A stretch of 64,000 nt of DNA from Actinoplanes teichomyceticus ATCC 31121 (GTDB lineage: Bacteria > Actinomycetota > Actinomycetes > Mycobacteriales > Micromonosporaceae), in NCBI RefSeq assembly GCF_003711105.1, contig NZ_CP023865.1, positions 8,223,153-8,287,152 on the forward strand. Direction: 5' to 3'. A program made the position numbers and the translations under genes. Positions 33,049 to 42,864 of this stretch are shown here, in pieces (within the stretch, counting starts at the first letter, position 1; every line of letters starts with the position of its first letter). The notes under the pieces were generated by a model, which worked only from the letters and a program-made list of their open reading frames with translations, did not search any database and was not told the origin of the DNA.

Positions 33049-33735
33049 GTGCTGGAACTGGCGATCCTCGGGCTTCTGCAGGAGGCCCCGATGCACGGGT
33101 ACGAACTCCGCAAGGAGCTGGCCACCAAGCTGGGCACGCTCCGGGCCGCGATCAGTTACGGGACGTTGTACCCCACCCTGAAGCGGTTGAAGCTGGCCGG
33201 CTGGATCAGCGAGGCCGAGGCGAACGACAACGAGATTGTTCCCCCGATGACCAGCAAACGGGGCCGCGTTGTCTACAAGATCACGGCCGAGGGCAAGGAG
33301 CGCTTCGCCGAGCTGCTCGCCGCCACCGGGCCGGAGACGTACGACGACGCCGGCTTCGGGGTGCACTTCGCCTTCTTCTCCCGCACCGACCAGGCCACCC
33401 GGCTGCGCATCCTGGAGGGCCGGCGCCGCCGCATCGAGGAGCGCCGGGAGGGGCTGCGCGAGATCCTCTCCCGCGCCGCCGACCGGCTCGACGCGTACAC
33501 CCTCGAGCTGCAACGGCACGGCCTGGACGCGTGCGAGCGCGAGGTCCGCTGGCTGGAGGAGCTGATCAGCAACGAGCGGTCCGGTCGTACCCCGGTATTC
33601 CGCCACCGCGCCGGCCTGGCCGGCGCGTATCAAAGCCCCGCCGCCGCTTCGCCGGCGCCGGAAATGGACTCCGCGGCCGGACCGGCTGCGGAAACACCCC
33701 CGGAACCACCGCGTCCGCACCTGGACCGGCCGTGA
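33049..33735 (+). CDS. PadR family transcriptional regulator
   Basis: The 228-residue protein has the PadR winged helix at residues 1-85 ([19 protein letters not shown], then [17 protein letters not shown] and a beta wing). The dimerisation domain ([20 protein letters not shown], and [20 protein letters not shown]) and a disordered Pro-rich tail follow. The start GTG 33049 follows GGGGAGGG; TTG 33034 is an alternative. The palindrome just upstream should be its operator. It sits 23 bp before ino1, the same pairing seen in mycobacteria (Rv0047c-ino1), so it probably senses a ligand tied to inositol supply. Confidence 0.93.
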   Translation: MLELAILGLLQEAPMHGYELRKELATKLGTLRAAISYGTLYPTLKRLKLAGWISEAEANDNEIVPPMTSKRGRVVYKITAEGKERFAELLAATGPETYDDAGFGVHFAFFSRTDQATRLRILEGRRRRIEERREGLREILSRAADRLDAYTLELQRHGLDACEREVRWLEELISNERSGRTPVFRHRAGLAGAYQSPAAASPAPEMDSAAGPAAETPPEPPRPHLDRP

Positions 33736-33758
33736 TGAACAACAAGGAGGCAAACGCG

Positions 33759-34838
33759 ATGGGCTCCGTCCGCGTCGCCATCGTCGGTGTGGGTAACTGC
33801 GCCTCGTCCCTCGTGCAGGGCGTGGAGTACTACAAGAACGCCGACCCCAACGACCGCGTCCCGGGTCTCATGCACGTGACCTTCGGCGACTACCACGTCT
33901 CGGACGTGAAGTTCGTCGCGGCGTTCGATGTGGACGCCAAGAAGGTCGGCATGGATCTGGCCGAGGCGATCGTCGCCAGCGAGAACAACACCATCAAGCT
34001 GACCGATGTGCCGCCGACCGGCGTCACCGTGCAGCGCGGCCCGACCTTCGACGGTCTGGGCACGTACTACCGGGAGATCATCGAGGAGTCCTCGGCCGAG
34101 GTCGTCGACGTGGCGCAGGCGCTGCGTGACGCCCAGGTCGACGTGGTCGTCTCCTACCTCCCGGTGGGTTCCGAGGAGGCCGACAAGTTCTACGCGCAGG
34201 CCGCGATCGACGCCGGTTGCGCGTTCGTGAACGCCCTGCCGGTCTTCATCGCCTCGGACCCGGTCTGGGCGCAGAAGTTCACCGACGCCGGCCTGCCGAT
34301 CGTCGGCGACGACATCAAGAGCCAGGTGGGCGCCACGATCGTGCACCGCGCGCTGGCGAAGCTGTTCGAGGACCGCGGTGTCGAGCTGCTGCGTACGTAC
34401 CAGCTCAACTTCGGCGGCAACATGGACTTCATGAACATGCTGGAGCGCAACCGTCTGGTCTCCAAGAAGATCTCGAAGACCCAGTCGGTGACCTCCCAGA
34501 TCCCGCACGAGATGGTCAAGAGCGACGTGCACATCGGCCCGTCCGACCACGTGCCGTGGCTCGACGACCGCAAGTGGGCGTACATCCGTCTGGAGGGCCG
34601 CTCGTTCGGTGACACCCCGCTGAACGCCGAGCTCAAGCTGGAGGTGTGGGACTCCCCGAACTCGGCCGGTGTGATCATCGACGCGCTGCGCGCCGCGAAG
34701 ATCGCCAAGGACCGCGGCATCGGTGGCCCGATCCTGTCGGCGTCGTCCTACTTCATGAAGTCCCCGCCGGTGCAGTACAGCGACCACGACGCCCACCAGG
34801 CCGTCGAGGCGTTCATCCGTGGCGAGGTCGAGCGCTGA
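33759..34838 (+). CDS. ino1: Myo-inositol-1-phosphate synthase
   Basis: The NAD-dependent enzyme turns glucose-6-phosphate into inositol-1-phosphate, which feeds phosphatidylinositol, its mannosides and mycothiol. The 359 residues start [20 protein letters not shown], with the Rossmann GVGNCAS at about 9-15. Landmarks are [11 protein letters not shown] (about 155), [15 protein letters not shown] (about 185), [11 protein letters not shown] and the catalytic-region [26 protein letters not shown] lies 8 nt before the ATG. It is followed by a strong terminator. Confidence 0.97.
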   Translation: MGSVRVAIVGVGNCASSLVQGVEYYKNADPNDRVPGLMHVTFGDYHVSDVKFVAAFDVDAKKVGMDLAEAIVASENNTIKLTDVPPTGVTVQRGPTFDGLGTYYREIIEESSAEVVDVAQALRDAQVDVVVSYLPVGSEEADKFYAQAAIDAGCAFVNALPVFIASDPVWAQKFTDAGLPIVGDDIKSQVGATIVHRALAKLFEDRGVELLRTYQLNFGGNMDFMNMLERNRLVSKKISKTQSVTSQIPHEMVKSDVHIGPSDHVPWLDDRKWAYIRLEGRSFGDTPLNAELKLEVWDSPNSAGVIIDALRAAKIAKDRGIGGPILSASSYFMKSPPVQYSDHDAHQAVEAFIRGEVER

Positions 34839-34854
34839 CCAGCGTGACCTGAGG

Positions 34855-34886
34855 GGAGAGGCCGGTCCGTTCGGACCGGCCTCTCC
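34855..34886 (+). terminator. Terminator of padR-ino1
   Basis: GGAGAGGCCGGTCCG and CGGACCGGCCTCTCC form a perfect 15-bp stem with a 2-base loop, 17 bases after the ino1 stop. There is no long T-run, as is common in this group. Confidence 0.8.
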
Positions 34887-34909
34887 GCGTTCCGGCGCGC
34901 CGGCGCCGA

Positions 34910-36196
34910 TCAGTCCGGAAGCGGAACGTCCGCGCCACGGCGATCCCGCTGCCGGGGCACCACGAGCTCCGGCGTCGCGCCCGAGACCCGCCGCGGCGGT
35001 ACGGCCCCGGCGGCATCCCGCTGCGAGGCCGTGCGCAGCTCCGCGAAGGCACGCCGCAACGTGCCGCGCATCCGGGCCGCCAAGGGCTTCTCCAGCAGCC
35101 GGTGCACCAGCCAGGCCAGCCCGAGGATCAGCACGATCGCGCTGAGCACGAGCACCCAGGCGGGCAGCCCGGTCGCCTGGTGCGCGCGCCGCACGAACGC
35201 GTACCCGATCCGCTGGTGCAGCAGATAGAACGGATAGGTCAGCGCCCCCGCGGTGGTCAGCCACCGCCACCGGATCCGGTCGGTCCAGCCCAGCGCTACC
35301 GCCAGCACCGCCGCGTAGGCCAGCGTGACGATCAGGACGCCCGGCCAGATCGGTACCCGGAAACCGGGGTTGACGTCGGCCACCCGCTCGCTCACCCGCT
35401 GGACGCTCACCAGCCAGGCGAACCCGACGATCGCCAGCAGCAGCGGCGACCTGCCGAACCGGTGGATCAGGAACGCCGCCACCCCGGCGATGAAGTACGG
35501 CGCGTACTGCGGGATCGCGACCACCTCGACCACCCGGTTGCCGAGCGTCGGGCCGATCACCGCCACCGTCATCCACACCGCGCAGAACACCACCACCCGG
35601 CGGTACGTCAGCCCCAGCGCGACGAGCGCCGCGAACAGCAGGTAGAACCGCAGTTCCACGAACAACGTCCAGTACACGGTGTCGACCGAGGCGACCCCGA
35701 GCGGCTCCTGCAGCATGGTCAGGTTCACCGCGATCTCCCGCAGGTCCGGCGTGCCGGACACCGGCAGCCCACCCGCGATCGGCACCAGCGTCACCACCGC
35801 CGCGGTGATCAGGATGCACACCCAGTACGCCGGGTACAGCCGGCTGACCCGGGACGTGAAGAAGTCCCCGAGGCTGCGGTTCCAGCTGCTCATGCCGATG
35901 ACGAATCCGCTGATCAGAAAGAACAGCTCGACGCCGAGGAAGCCGTAGATGCTCACGTGCGACAGGTGCGGCAGGAAGTACGCCGGCGGGTTGTGCCCGT
36001 CGATCCGCCACGAGACGGTGAGGTGGTAGGACGCCACCGCGAGCGCGGCGATCAACCGCAGCGCGTCGAGCGCGGCGAGCCGGACCGGCCGGCGCGGCCC
36101 CCCGGGCGGCGACATCCGCGCCGCCGGGCCCGTCGGCCGGGTGCCGTCCGTAGGGACGGACGTCTCTCGCGTCTCGTTCGCCGCAGCTGGGATCAT
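34910..36196 (-). CDS. Membrane acyltransferase, AT3 family
   Basis: This integral membrane protein has about ten helices and transfers acyl groups to envelope glycans or antibiotics. The family motif near the N-terminus is visible: LDALRLIAALAVASYHL, containing the catalytic-type His, then GVELFFLISGFVIG and SRVSRLYPAYW. The length is 428 residues from ATG 36196. That start has no clear Shine-Dalgarno; ATG 36115 (MSPPGG) is an alternative, and the frame is open to 36253. The acceptor is unknown, and no modification gene cluster surrounds it. Confidence 0.9.
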   Translation of the reverse strand: MIPAAANETRETSVPTDGTRPTGPAARMSPPGGPRRPVRLAALDALRLIAALAVASYHLTVSWRIDGHNPPAYFLPHLSHVSIYGFLGVELFFLISGFVIGMSSWNRSLGDFFTSRVSRLYPAYWVCILITAAVVTLVPIAGGLPVSGTPDLREIAVNLTMLQEPLGVASVDTVYWTLFVELRFYLLFAALVALGLTYRRVVVFCAVWMTVAVIGPTLGNRVVEVVAIPQYAPYFIAGVAAFLIHRFGRSPLLLAIVGFAWLVSVQRVSERVADVNPGFRVPIWPGVLIVTLAYAAVLAVALGWTDRIRWRWLTTAGALTYPFYLLHQRIGYAFVRRAHQATGLPAWVLVLSAIVLILGLAWLVHRLLEKPLAARMRGTLRRAFAELRTASQRDAAGAVPPRRVSGATPELVVPRQRDRRGADVPLPD

Positions 36197-36290
36197 CGGG
36201 CGGAGGATAGTCGCTGCCCACGACCCGCCGGCGCCCGCACGAGCCGATGGCACGATGCCGGGACCCGCGGCGGCTGCCGGGAACCGCTGC

Positions 36291-36749
36291 TCAGGCGCCC
36301 CAGGCCCGGGTCAGCGACACCCGTGCCTCCAGTTCCAGGAGCTGACGTTTGCGCTCCAGCCCGCCCCCGAAGCCGACCATCCGGCCGCCCGCCCCGACCA
36401 CCCGGTGACAGGGCACGATCACCGGCACCGGGTTGCGGTTGCAGGCCGTGCCGACGGCACGCGCGGCGCCCGGGTCGCCCAGGGCGGTCGCGATCGCGCC
36501 GTAGGTGACCATCTCGCCGTACGGGATCCGGGCGATCTCGGCCCACACCGACCGCTCGAAATCCGACCCGCCGGGCATCCGCACCGGCACGGTGAACTCG
36601 GTCAGCTCCCCGGCGAAGTAGGCCGCCAGCTGCGCCGCGGCCGGATGGGTGGCGCGGCGGCCGGCGGCCGCGCCGAAGCGCACCCCGACCACGGCGTCGC
36701 CCTCGACGGTGACGCCGAGCGGCCCGATCGGTGACTCGACGACGAACAT
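36291..36749 (-). CDS. ogt: Methylated-DNA--protein-cysteine methyltransferase
   Basis: This suicide enzyme removes alkyl groups from O6-guanine. The 152 residues start MFVVESPIGPLGV and contain the active-site motif PVIVPCHRVVGAGG with the acceptor Cys near residue 115. The DNA-binding helix region FERSVWAEIARIPYGEMVTYG is present, as is the wing FGGGLERKRQLLELE. It carries no Ada regulatory domain, so it is the Ogt form. The longer frame upstream to 37247 is antisense to cca. Confidence 0.95.
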   Translation of the reverse strand: MFVVESPIGPLGVTVEGDAVVGVRFGAAAGRRATHPAAAQLAAYFAGELTEFTVPVRMPGGSDFERSVWAEIARIPYGEMVTYGAIATALGDPGAARAVGTACNRNPVPVIVPCHRVVGAGGRMVGFGGGLERKRQLLELEARVSLTRAWGA

Positions 36750-36883
36750 CCGCCCATTGTCCCGCGCGGGTCCGACACTCTCGCCGCGGCCGCGCCGCCG
36801 CCTCCTGACGCCGGGCCCGCCGCTTCCCGAACCCGAGCCGCCGCCCGGGCCCGCGGCCGGGTCGCGCCACGTGGGCGGGCCGG

Positions 36884-38314
36884 TCAGGCGATGTGGCCCT
36901 GGTCGCGGGCCCACTTGAAGAGCTCCGCCTCGGCCTCGTCCCGATCCAGCGGCCCCCGGTCGAGGCGCAGTTCCTTCAGATAGCGCCAGGCCTGGCCGAC
37001 GATCGGGCCCGGCGGCACGCCGAGCAGCTCCATGATCGCGTTGCCGTCCAGGTCGGGGCGGACCTTGGCGAGGTCCTCCTCGGCCGCGATCCGGGAGATC
37101 CGCTCCTCCAGCGCGTCGTAGTCGGCGGCGAGCTGGGCGGCCTTGCGCCGGTTGCGGGTGGTGACGTCCGAGCGGGTCAGTTTGTGCAGCCGGGACAGCA
37201 GCGGGCCGGCGTCGGTGACGTAACGGCGCACCGCCGAGTCGGTCCACTCGCCCCGGCCGTACCCGTAGAAACGCAGGTGCAGGGCGACCAGGCCGACCAC
37301 GTCGCTGATCACGTCCTTGGGGTATTTCAGCGCCTTCATCCGCTGCTTGGTCAGCCGGGCGCCGACCACCTCGTGGTGGTGGAAGCTGACCCGGCCGTCG
37401 CGGCCCACGGCCTTGGTGGCCGGCTTGCCGACGTCGTGCATCAGCGCGGCCATCCGCAGCACGAAGTCCGGCGCCTCGTCACCCTCCAGCCGCATCGCGT
37501 TGGCCACCACGATCAGCGTGTGCTCGTAGACGTCCTTGTGCTGGGCGTGCTCGTCGATCTCCAGCTTCAGCCCGGACAGCTCCGGCAGGAAGCGGTCGGC
37601 CAGCCCGGTGTCGACCAGCAGCCGCAGGCCGGCCAGCGGATCGGCGCCGCAGATCAGCTTGGTGAACTCGTCGCGGATCCGTTCCGCGGTGATCCGGTCC
37701 AGGTCGGCGGCCATCTCGCGCATCGCGGCCACCACCGGGGCGTCCACAGTGAACCGCAGCTTCGCGGCGAACCGGGCGGCGCGCAGCATCCGGAGTGGAT
37801 CGTCGCCGAACGAGAGCTGCGGCGTCGACGGCGTCCGGATCACCCGGTCGGCCAGGTCACGCAGCCCTCCGAACGGGTCGGTGAACTCGTGCCCGGGCAG
37901 CGACACCGCCATCGCGTTGATCGTGAAGTCGCGCCGGGACAGGTCCTCCAGCAGCGACGTGCCGTAGGACACCACCGGGTTGCGGGTCACCCCGTCGTAC
38001 GCCTCGGCCCGGAACGTGGTGATCTCGATCCGCAGCCCGTTCTTCTGGATGCCGATGGTGCCGAACTCGCGGCCGGTCTCCCAGATCGCGTCGGCCCAGC
38101 CACTCACCACGGCGAGCGTCTGCTCCGGCCGGGCATCGGTACAGAAGTCCAGGTCATCGCCGAGTTGGCCGAGCAACGCGTCCCGTACCGAGCCGCCGAC
38201 CAGGTGCAACTCGTGGCCGGCGGCGCCGAAGCGGCGCCCCAGCTCGTCGGCGACGGGTGACACGCGGAGCAACTCGGCGACCGCGTTCTGCTGGGCGTTG
38301 TTCAACACAGACAT
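36884..38314 (-). CDS. cca: CCA tRNA nucleotidyltransferase (class II, PcnB-like)
   Basis: The enzyme adds or repairs the 3' CCA of tRNA. The 476 residues hold the nucleotidyltransferase core with HLVGGSVRDALLG (about 38-50) and the DxD catalytic pair in GDDLDFCTDARPEQ. The flexible RRDFTINAM and GDDPLRMLRAARFAAKL (EDxxR-like) motifs follow. A C-terminal HD domain has AALMHDVGKP and HHHEVVGA. This is the arrangement of the actinobacterial Rv3907c (PcnA) family, upstream of murJ. The ATG at 38314 gives the standard N-terminus. Confidence 0.95.
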   Translation of the reverse strand: MSVLNNAQQNAVAELLRVSPVADELGRRFGAAGHELHLVGGSVRDALLGQLGDDLDFCTDARPEQTLAVVSGWADAIWETGREFGTIGIQKNGLRIEITTFRAEAYDGVTRNPVVSYGTSLLEDLSRRDFTINAMAVSLPGHEFTDPFGGLRDLADRVIRTPSTPQLSFGDDPLRMLRAARFAAKLRFTVDAPVVAAMREMAADLDRITAERIRDEFTKLICGADPLAGLRLLVDTGLADRFLPELSGLKLEIDEHAQHKDVYEHTLIVVANAMRLEGDEAPDFVLRMAALMHDVGKPATKAVGRDGRVSFHHHEVVGARLTKQRMKALKYPKDVISDVVGLVALHLRFYGYGRGEWTDSAVRRYVTDAGPLLSRLHKLTRSDVTTRNRRKAAQLAADYDALEERISRIAAEEDLAKVRPDLDGNAIMELLGVPPGPIVGQAWRYLKELRLDRGPLDRDEAEAELFKWARDQGHIA

Positions 38315-38413
38315 GGGATGACCAGGGTATCGGGCTGTCGCTCCGCGGGCGGTGGGCGGGGCGGGGCGGACCGCGCCGTGGCAGCCGGCCACGGCGCCGG
38401 GCAGGATGGTGAC

Positions 38414-39292
38414 GTGCCCGTTCCCGAGGCGCTGCGCCGACTGAGCCTGGATCCCGGGTTCTGGACCGGCGGGATCAGCGACGCCGATTGCCTCCCCGAG
38501 CTGCTCCGGGTGTCCTTCCCGGTGCTCGACGGATATGCCCTGGTGCTGGAGATCGAGCTGCCCTCCGGGGAGCGCACGCTGGGCCTGCGCCGGCCGGCCA
38601 GCAGCGAACCGGTCCAGCTCGGCCGGGCGCCGGCGCTCGGGCCGTTCCCGGCCGCGCTGCGCTGGTGGGAGCTGGAGACGTGCGCCCGGGTGATCGCCCT
38701 GGCCGACCCGACGCTGCCGCACCCGGGGCTGGTCGTCGCGCTGCTGTCGCCGTTCGCCCCGGCGACCGCCGACGACGACGTCCCGGCGGTGGCCGGGGTG
38801 CGCGAGGCGGCGTACCGGTCGTTGCGCCGCGAGGTCCCGCCGCCCCCGCCGTCCGGCCCGGAGCAGGCGCCGCTGCCGCTGTTCGCCGACGACCGCTGGT
38901 GGCCGGCGCCTCCGGCCCCGTCGCCGCAGGTGCTGGACGAGGCCGCGATCGCCACCCTGAGCGATCCGGCGCAGGCGGTGGACCAGGTCCGCGCGGGCAA
39001 GCGGTTCCCGCACGAGGAGCTCGCCGATCTGGTACGCCGGGCCACCGCGCACCTGGAGGCCGTGCCGCATCGGGAGTGGTACGCCGGGACCCGCCCGCTG
39101 GCCCGCCGGATCGCCGACTCGGGTGACCTGGGCCCGGTGCCGGACCTGCTCGGCGCGCTGACCGAGGCCGGCTGCGACCATCCGACCGTTCTCGACGCGC
39201 TGAGCGAGCCGCTGGTGCCGCTGGAGGCGTGCTGGATGGTCGAGACGCTGGCCGGGGCGGAACCGGGCACCCTCCTGCGTCACCACGTGTGA
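38414..39292 (+). CDS. Conserved hypothetical protein between cca and murJ
   Basis: The 292-residue soluble protein starts at GTG 38414 (VPVPEALRRLSLDPGFW) after AGGATGG. It has several Trp/Pro-rich segments (LRWWELETCARVIALADP, DDRWWPAPP) and no transmembrane helix or recognisable catalytic motif. The composition and codon use are those of the neighbouring genes. In other actinobacteria this slot holds a MutT-type hydrolase and a large membrane protein, neither of which is present here. I do not recognise the family. Confidence 0.75.
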   Translation: MPVPEALRRLSLDPGFWTGGISDADCLPELLRVSFPVLDGYALVLEIELPSGERTLGLRRPASSEPVQLGRAPALGPFPAALRWWELETCARVIALADPTLPHPGLVVALLSPFAPATADDDVPAVAGVREAAYRSLRREVPPPPPSGPEQAPLPLFADDRWWPAPPAPSPQVLDEAAIATLSDPAQAVDQVRAGKRFPHEELADLVRRATAHLEAVPHREWYAGTRPLARRIADSGDLGPVPDLLGALTEAGCDHPTVLDALSEPLVPLEACWMVETLAGAEPGTLLRHHV

Positions 39293-39341
39293 CGTTCTCT
39301 TCTATGGTGGCTCCAACATCGGTACGGCTCGGGAGGCTTGG

Positions 39342-41108
39342 GTGAACGGCGGCCTGTACCGCAGCACGCACGCGGCGGACGGCAACCCGCGCCCGGAAGA
39401 GGGCGTCACGGTGGTCTCCGTCGACCAGCAGTCCGCCACCGCCACCGGCGATCAGGCGCTGCCACCGGAGAACCTCCCGCCGTCCGGGCGTGACGGCGGC
39501 GGCAGCACCGCCGGCCAGAGCGCGATCATGGCGATCGGCAGCATGGTCAGCCGGGTGATCGGCTTCGTGCGCACCGCGCTGATCGGCATGGCGGTCGGCA
39601 CCACCGTGGGCGACGCGTACACCAGCGCGCAGTTCCTGCCGAACCAGATCTACGAGCTGCTGCTCGGCGGCATCCTCTCCAGCGTGCTGGTCCCGCTGCT
39701 GGTCCGCCGCCGCAAGAGCGACCCGGACGGCGGCCAGGCGTTCACCCAGAAGCTGCTGACCTTCGCGGTGGTGTCGCTCGGCGTCGCGACGGTGCTGGTG
39801 GTCTCGCTGGCCTCGGCGATCACCGCGATCCAGACCGGCGGCGACAGCACCCCGGCGTACCGGGAACTGGTCACCCATTTCGCGTACCTGATCCTGCCGA
39901 TCATCTTCTTCACCGGCCTGTCCGGGCTGGCCGGCGCCGTGCTCAACGTCCGCGGGCACTTCGCCGCGCCGATGTGGGCGCCGATCCTCAACAACATCGT
40001 GGTGATCGCCACCTGCGGGGTCTTCATCCTGTGCTACGGCGGGCAGAAGGAGCTGACCCCGGAGAACATCACCGGTGCGCAGGTCGCGCTGATCGGCGGC
40101 GGCACCCTGCTCGGCATCGTGGTCCAGGCGCTGGGCCTGCTCCCGGCGCTGCGCAAGGTCGGTTTCCGGTGGCGGTGGAGCTGGGACCCGCGGTCGCTGG
40201 GGCTGCGCGAGATCGGTCAGCTGGCCGGCTGGATGCTGGTCTACGCCGGGGCCAACCAGCTCGCCGTGTTCCTGGTGGTGCGGATCCTCAGCGACGTGAC
40301 CGGCAGCGCGGACAGCGCGAGCATCCTGGCCTTCAACTACGTCTTCCTGCTGACCATGATGGCGCACGGCATCGTCGGCGTGTCGGTGATGACCGCGCTG
40401 CTGCCGAAGATGAGCGCGGCCGCCGCCGAGGGCCGGTTCGGCGAGGTCAGCGCGGATCTCACCCGGGGCATCAAGCTCACCTCGGCGGCGCTGGCCCCGA
40501 TCGTGGTGGTCTACGCGGTGCTGAGCGCCCCGATCGCGGTCTTCCTGTTCCAGGGCGGCCGGTTCTCCAACGCCAACGCGCTGGCCACCGGCACGGTGCT
40601 GGCCGTGGCGGCGTTCGCGGTGATCCCGCTCTCGATCAGCTATCTGTGCACCTACGCGTTCTACGCGTTGCAGGGCAACAAGACCGTCGCGCTGATCAAC
40701 GTGGCGGTGGTCGCGGTCCGGATCGGCGCCTACTTCACGCTCGCCGCGGTGCTCAAGGAGTCGCTGCTGGCGGCCGGCATGACCGCGGGCAACGCGATCT
40801 CGTACCTGCTCTCCGCGCTGATCTCGCTGACCGTGCTGCGCCGGCGGATCGGCCGGCTGAACCTGGGCACGGTGCTCTCCTCGCTGATCCGGGTCGCGGT
40901 GGCCGCCGGCATCGCGGCCGCCCTCGGTCTGCTGGTGCTGCGCCTGCTGCCCGGCGACGGCGAGCCGGCCGGCCGGATCGAGGCGTTGGTCCAGCTCGTG
41001 CCGACCGGCGCGGTGATCCTGATCGGTTATCTGGTGGCCGCCACCCTGCTGCGGGTGCAGGAGGTCAGTCAGGTGGTCGGCATGGTGCGCCGCAAGATCG
41101 GCCGCTGA
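39342..41108 (+). CDS. murJ: Lipid II flippase MurJ (MviN)
   Basis: MurJ moves lipid II across the membrane for peptidoglycan synthesis. The 588 residues have a disordered N-terminus of about 60 residues, then 14 hydrophobic helices of the MOP exporter fold. Motifs include SMVSRVIGFVRTALIG at about 68-83 and FLPNQIYELLLGGILSSVLVPL at about 103. The GTG at 39342 follows GGGAGG. In mycobacteria MurJ is fused to a pseudokinase domain; here the pseudokinase is the next gene. Confidence 0.95.
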   Translation: MNGGLYRSTHAADGNPRPEEGVTVVSVDQQSATATGDQALPPENLPPSGRDGGGSTAGQSAIMAIGSMVSRVIGFVRTALIGMAVGTTVGDAYTSAQFLPNQIYELLLGGILSSVLVPLLVRRRKSDPDGGQAFTQKLLTFAVVSLGVATVLVVSLASAITAIQTGGDSTPAYRELVTHFAYLILPIIFFTGLSGLAGAVLNVRGHFAAPMWAPILNNIVVIATCGVFILCYGGQKELTPENITGAQVALIGGGTLLGIVVQALGLLPALRKVGFRWRWSWDPRSLGLREIGQLAGWMLVYAGANQLAVFLVVRILSDVTGSADSASILAFNYVFLLTMMAHGIVGVSVMTALLPKMSAAAAEGRFGEVSADLTRGIKLTSAALAPIVVVYAVLSAPIAVFLFQGGRFSNANALATGTVLAVAAFAVIPLSISYLCTYAFYALQGNKTVALINVAVVAVRIGAYFTLAAVLKESLLAAGMTAGNAISYLLSALISLTVLRRRIGRLNLGTVLSSLIRVAVAAGIAAALGLLVLRLLPGDGEPAGRIEALVQLVPTGAVILIGYLVAATLLRVQEVSQVVGMVRRKIGR

Positions 41109-41306
41109 TTCTGCCCGGGGCTGCCCTGAACAGGCACACTTCCACCGGATTGCCCGGATAACTACCCGTTCGTACCAGCCCGGGGCGGTGCCGCGCCGGG
41201 GGACGACCTGCCGGACCATGGCTCAGTACGGGTATGGTCGTTGTCGGCATGTGCTCGGGAGCACCCTGTCCTGAGCACCGAGACATGCACCACCGAGGGA
41301 GGACTG

Positions 41307-42857
41307 GTGACCCAGGTCGGCGAAGGCCACGAAACCGCGGCCGACGAGGCCGGACCGGTCTTGACCTTCGGTGCCCCCGCCGTCGGTGAGATCCTGGCCG
41401 AGCGCTACCAGCTCGAGCAGCACGTCAACAACGACAGCGCCGGCCGGCAGGTGTGGCGCGGGATCGACGTGGTGCTGCGCCGGCCGGTCGCGGTGGTGCT
41501 CCGGCATCCGGGCGGCGACTCCGCCACCGAGATGCTGCAGGCCGCGGTCGCCGCGAGCCGGGTGATCCACCCCAATCTGGTCGGCGTCTACGACGCCATC
41601 GACGAACAGCAGCGGGCGTACGTGGTGCGCGAGTGGGTCGACGGCGAGTCGCTGCGTGACCTGCTCGGCGCGGAGGGCCCGCTGGACCCGGCCCGGGCCA
41701 TCGCGATCGCGCACTCGGTCGCCGACGCCCTGACCGCCGTGCACGCCACCGGCATGGTGCACGGCAACGTGCACCCGGGCACCACCCTGATCGGCGACGA
41801 CGGCCGGGTCGTGCTGGCCGACGCCCGCGCCGACGCCGCGGACAGCGTCGAGGCCGACGTCCGGGCGGTCGGCGGGATCCTGTACTTCGCGCTCACCGGC
41901 CACTGGCCGCACGCCGAGGTGGGCCGCTCCGCGCTGCCGGACGCCACCCGGGACAGCTCCGGCAACCCGGCCGCGCCGCGCCAGGTTCGGGCCGGCATCC
42001 CGGCGTACCTCGACGATCTGACCATGGACCTGCTGGACCGGCGGGTGGCCGCGCCGGCCGCCGAGGCGCTCACCGCCGAGCTGGGCCGGCTGGACGCGGC
42101 CGCCGAGGACGAGGAGTTCGAGGACGTCGGCCCGCTCCGGTTCGTGCAGGGCGGCGGCGGCTCCACCGAGCCCGCCCGCAGCACCCGCAAGATCCTGCTC
42201 GGGGTCGGCGCGCTGGTGGTCATCGCGGCGATCGGCCTGATCTTCGGCATCCGGGCGATCAACAGCTCGGGCAAGCCCGACCCGTCGGCCTCCACGGTCG
42301 CCGGCGCCGGCACCGCCGCGGAACCCGATGCCGGAGGCGACTCCACCGCCGCCCCGCAGAGCGACCCGGTCAAGATCCCGCTGACCGCCGACATGGTGCG
42401 CATCGTCGACCCGCCGCGGGGCGAGCGCAAGGACACCGGCGAGGCGAAGTACACCGTCGACGACGACTCGGACACCGCCTGGGAGATGTCGCGGTACGAC
42501 TCGCCCGACTTCGGCAACCTCAAGGACGGCATGGGCGTCCTGATCCACCTGCCCGAGCCGCGCACGCTCGCCGAGGTGCGCATCGAGGTGTCCACCCCGG
42601 GCGCGGCCATCGACATCCGCACCGGCAAGACCGACCCGGGTGACACGTCGAACGGCGACAAGCAGATCGTCAAGCAGTACACGAAGCTCAGCGACACCGA
42701 CACCGAGGCGATCCCGGGCAACAAGCTGACGCTCTCCGGCTTCGACCCGGACCAGAAGTACCAGTACGTGCTGGTCTTCCTCACCAAGCTGCCGAAGAAC
42801 GAGGACGGCCCGGGCTACAAGGTCAACGTCAACGAGATCGAGCTGTACGGCTACTGA
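41307..42857 (+). CDS. Membrane pseudokinase associated with MurJ
   Basis: The 516-residue protein has a cytoplasmic kinase-like domain (about 25-275), a helix at about 296-318, and an extracytoplasmic domain with a galactose-binding/discoidin-like fold (IVDPPRGERKD to VNEIELYGY). Kinase residues are lost: the beta-3 Lys region reads VAVVLRHP (about 61), the catalytic loop is HGNVHPG (about 152) instead of HRDxKxxN, and DFG is replaced by LADARAD. It thus matches the C-terminal half of mycobacterial MviN (Rv3910), whose phosphorylated pseudokinase binds FhaA to control lipid II export. GTG 41307 follows GGGAGGA. Confidence 0.9.
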   Translation: MTQVGEGHETAADEAGPVLTFGAPAVGEILAERYQLEQHVNNDSAGRQVWRGIDVVLRRPVAVVLRHPGGDSATEMLQAAVAASRVIHPNLVGVYDAIDEQQRAYVVREWVDGESLRDLLGAEGPLDPARAIAIAHSVADALTAVHATGMVHGNVHPGTTLIGDDGRVVLADARADAADSVEADVRAVGGILYFALTGHWPHAEVGRSALPDATRDSSGNPAAPRQVRAGIPAYLDDLTMDLLDRRVAAPAAEALTAELGRLDAAAEDEEFEDVGPLRFVQGGGGSTEPARSTRKILLGVGALVVIAAIGLIFGIRAINSSGKPDPSASTVAGAGTAAEPDAGGDSTAAPQSDPVKIPLTADMVRIVDPPRGERKDTGEAKYTVDDDSDTAWEMSRYDSPDFGNLKDGMGVLIHLPEPRTLAEVRIEVSTPGAAIDIRTGKTDPGDTSNGDKQIVKQYTKLSDTDTEAIPGNKLTLSGFDPDQKYQYVLVFLTKLPKNEDGPGYKVNVNEIELYGY

Positions 42858-42864
42858 GCCGCGC

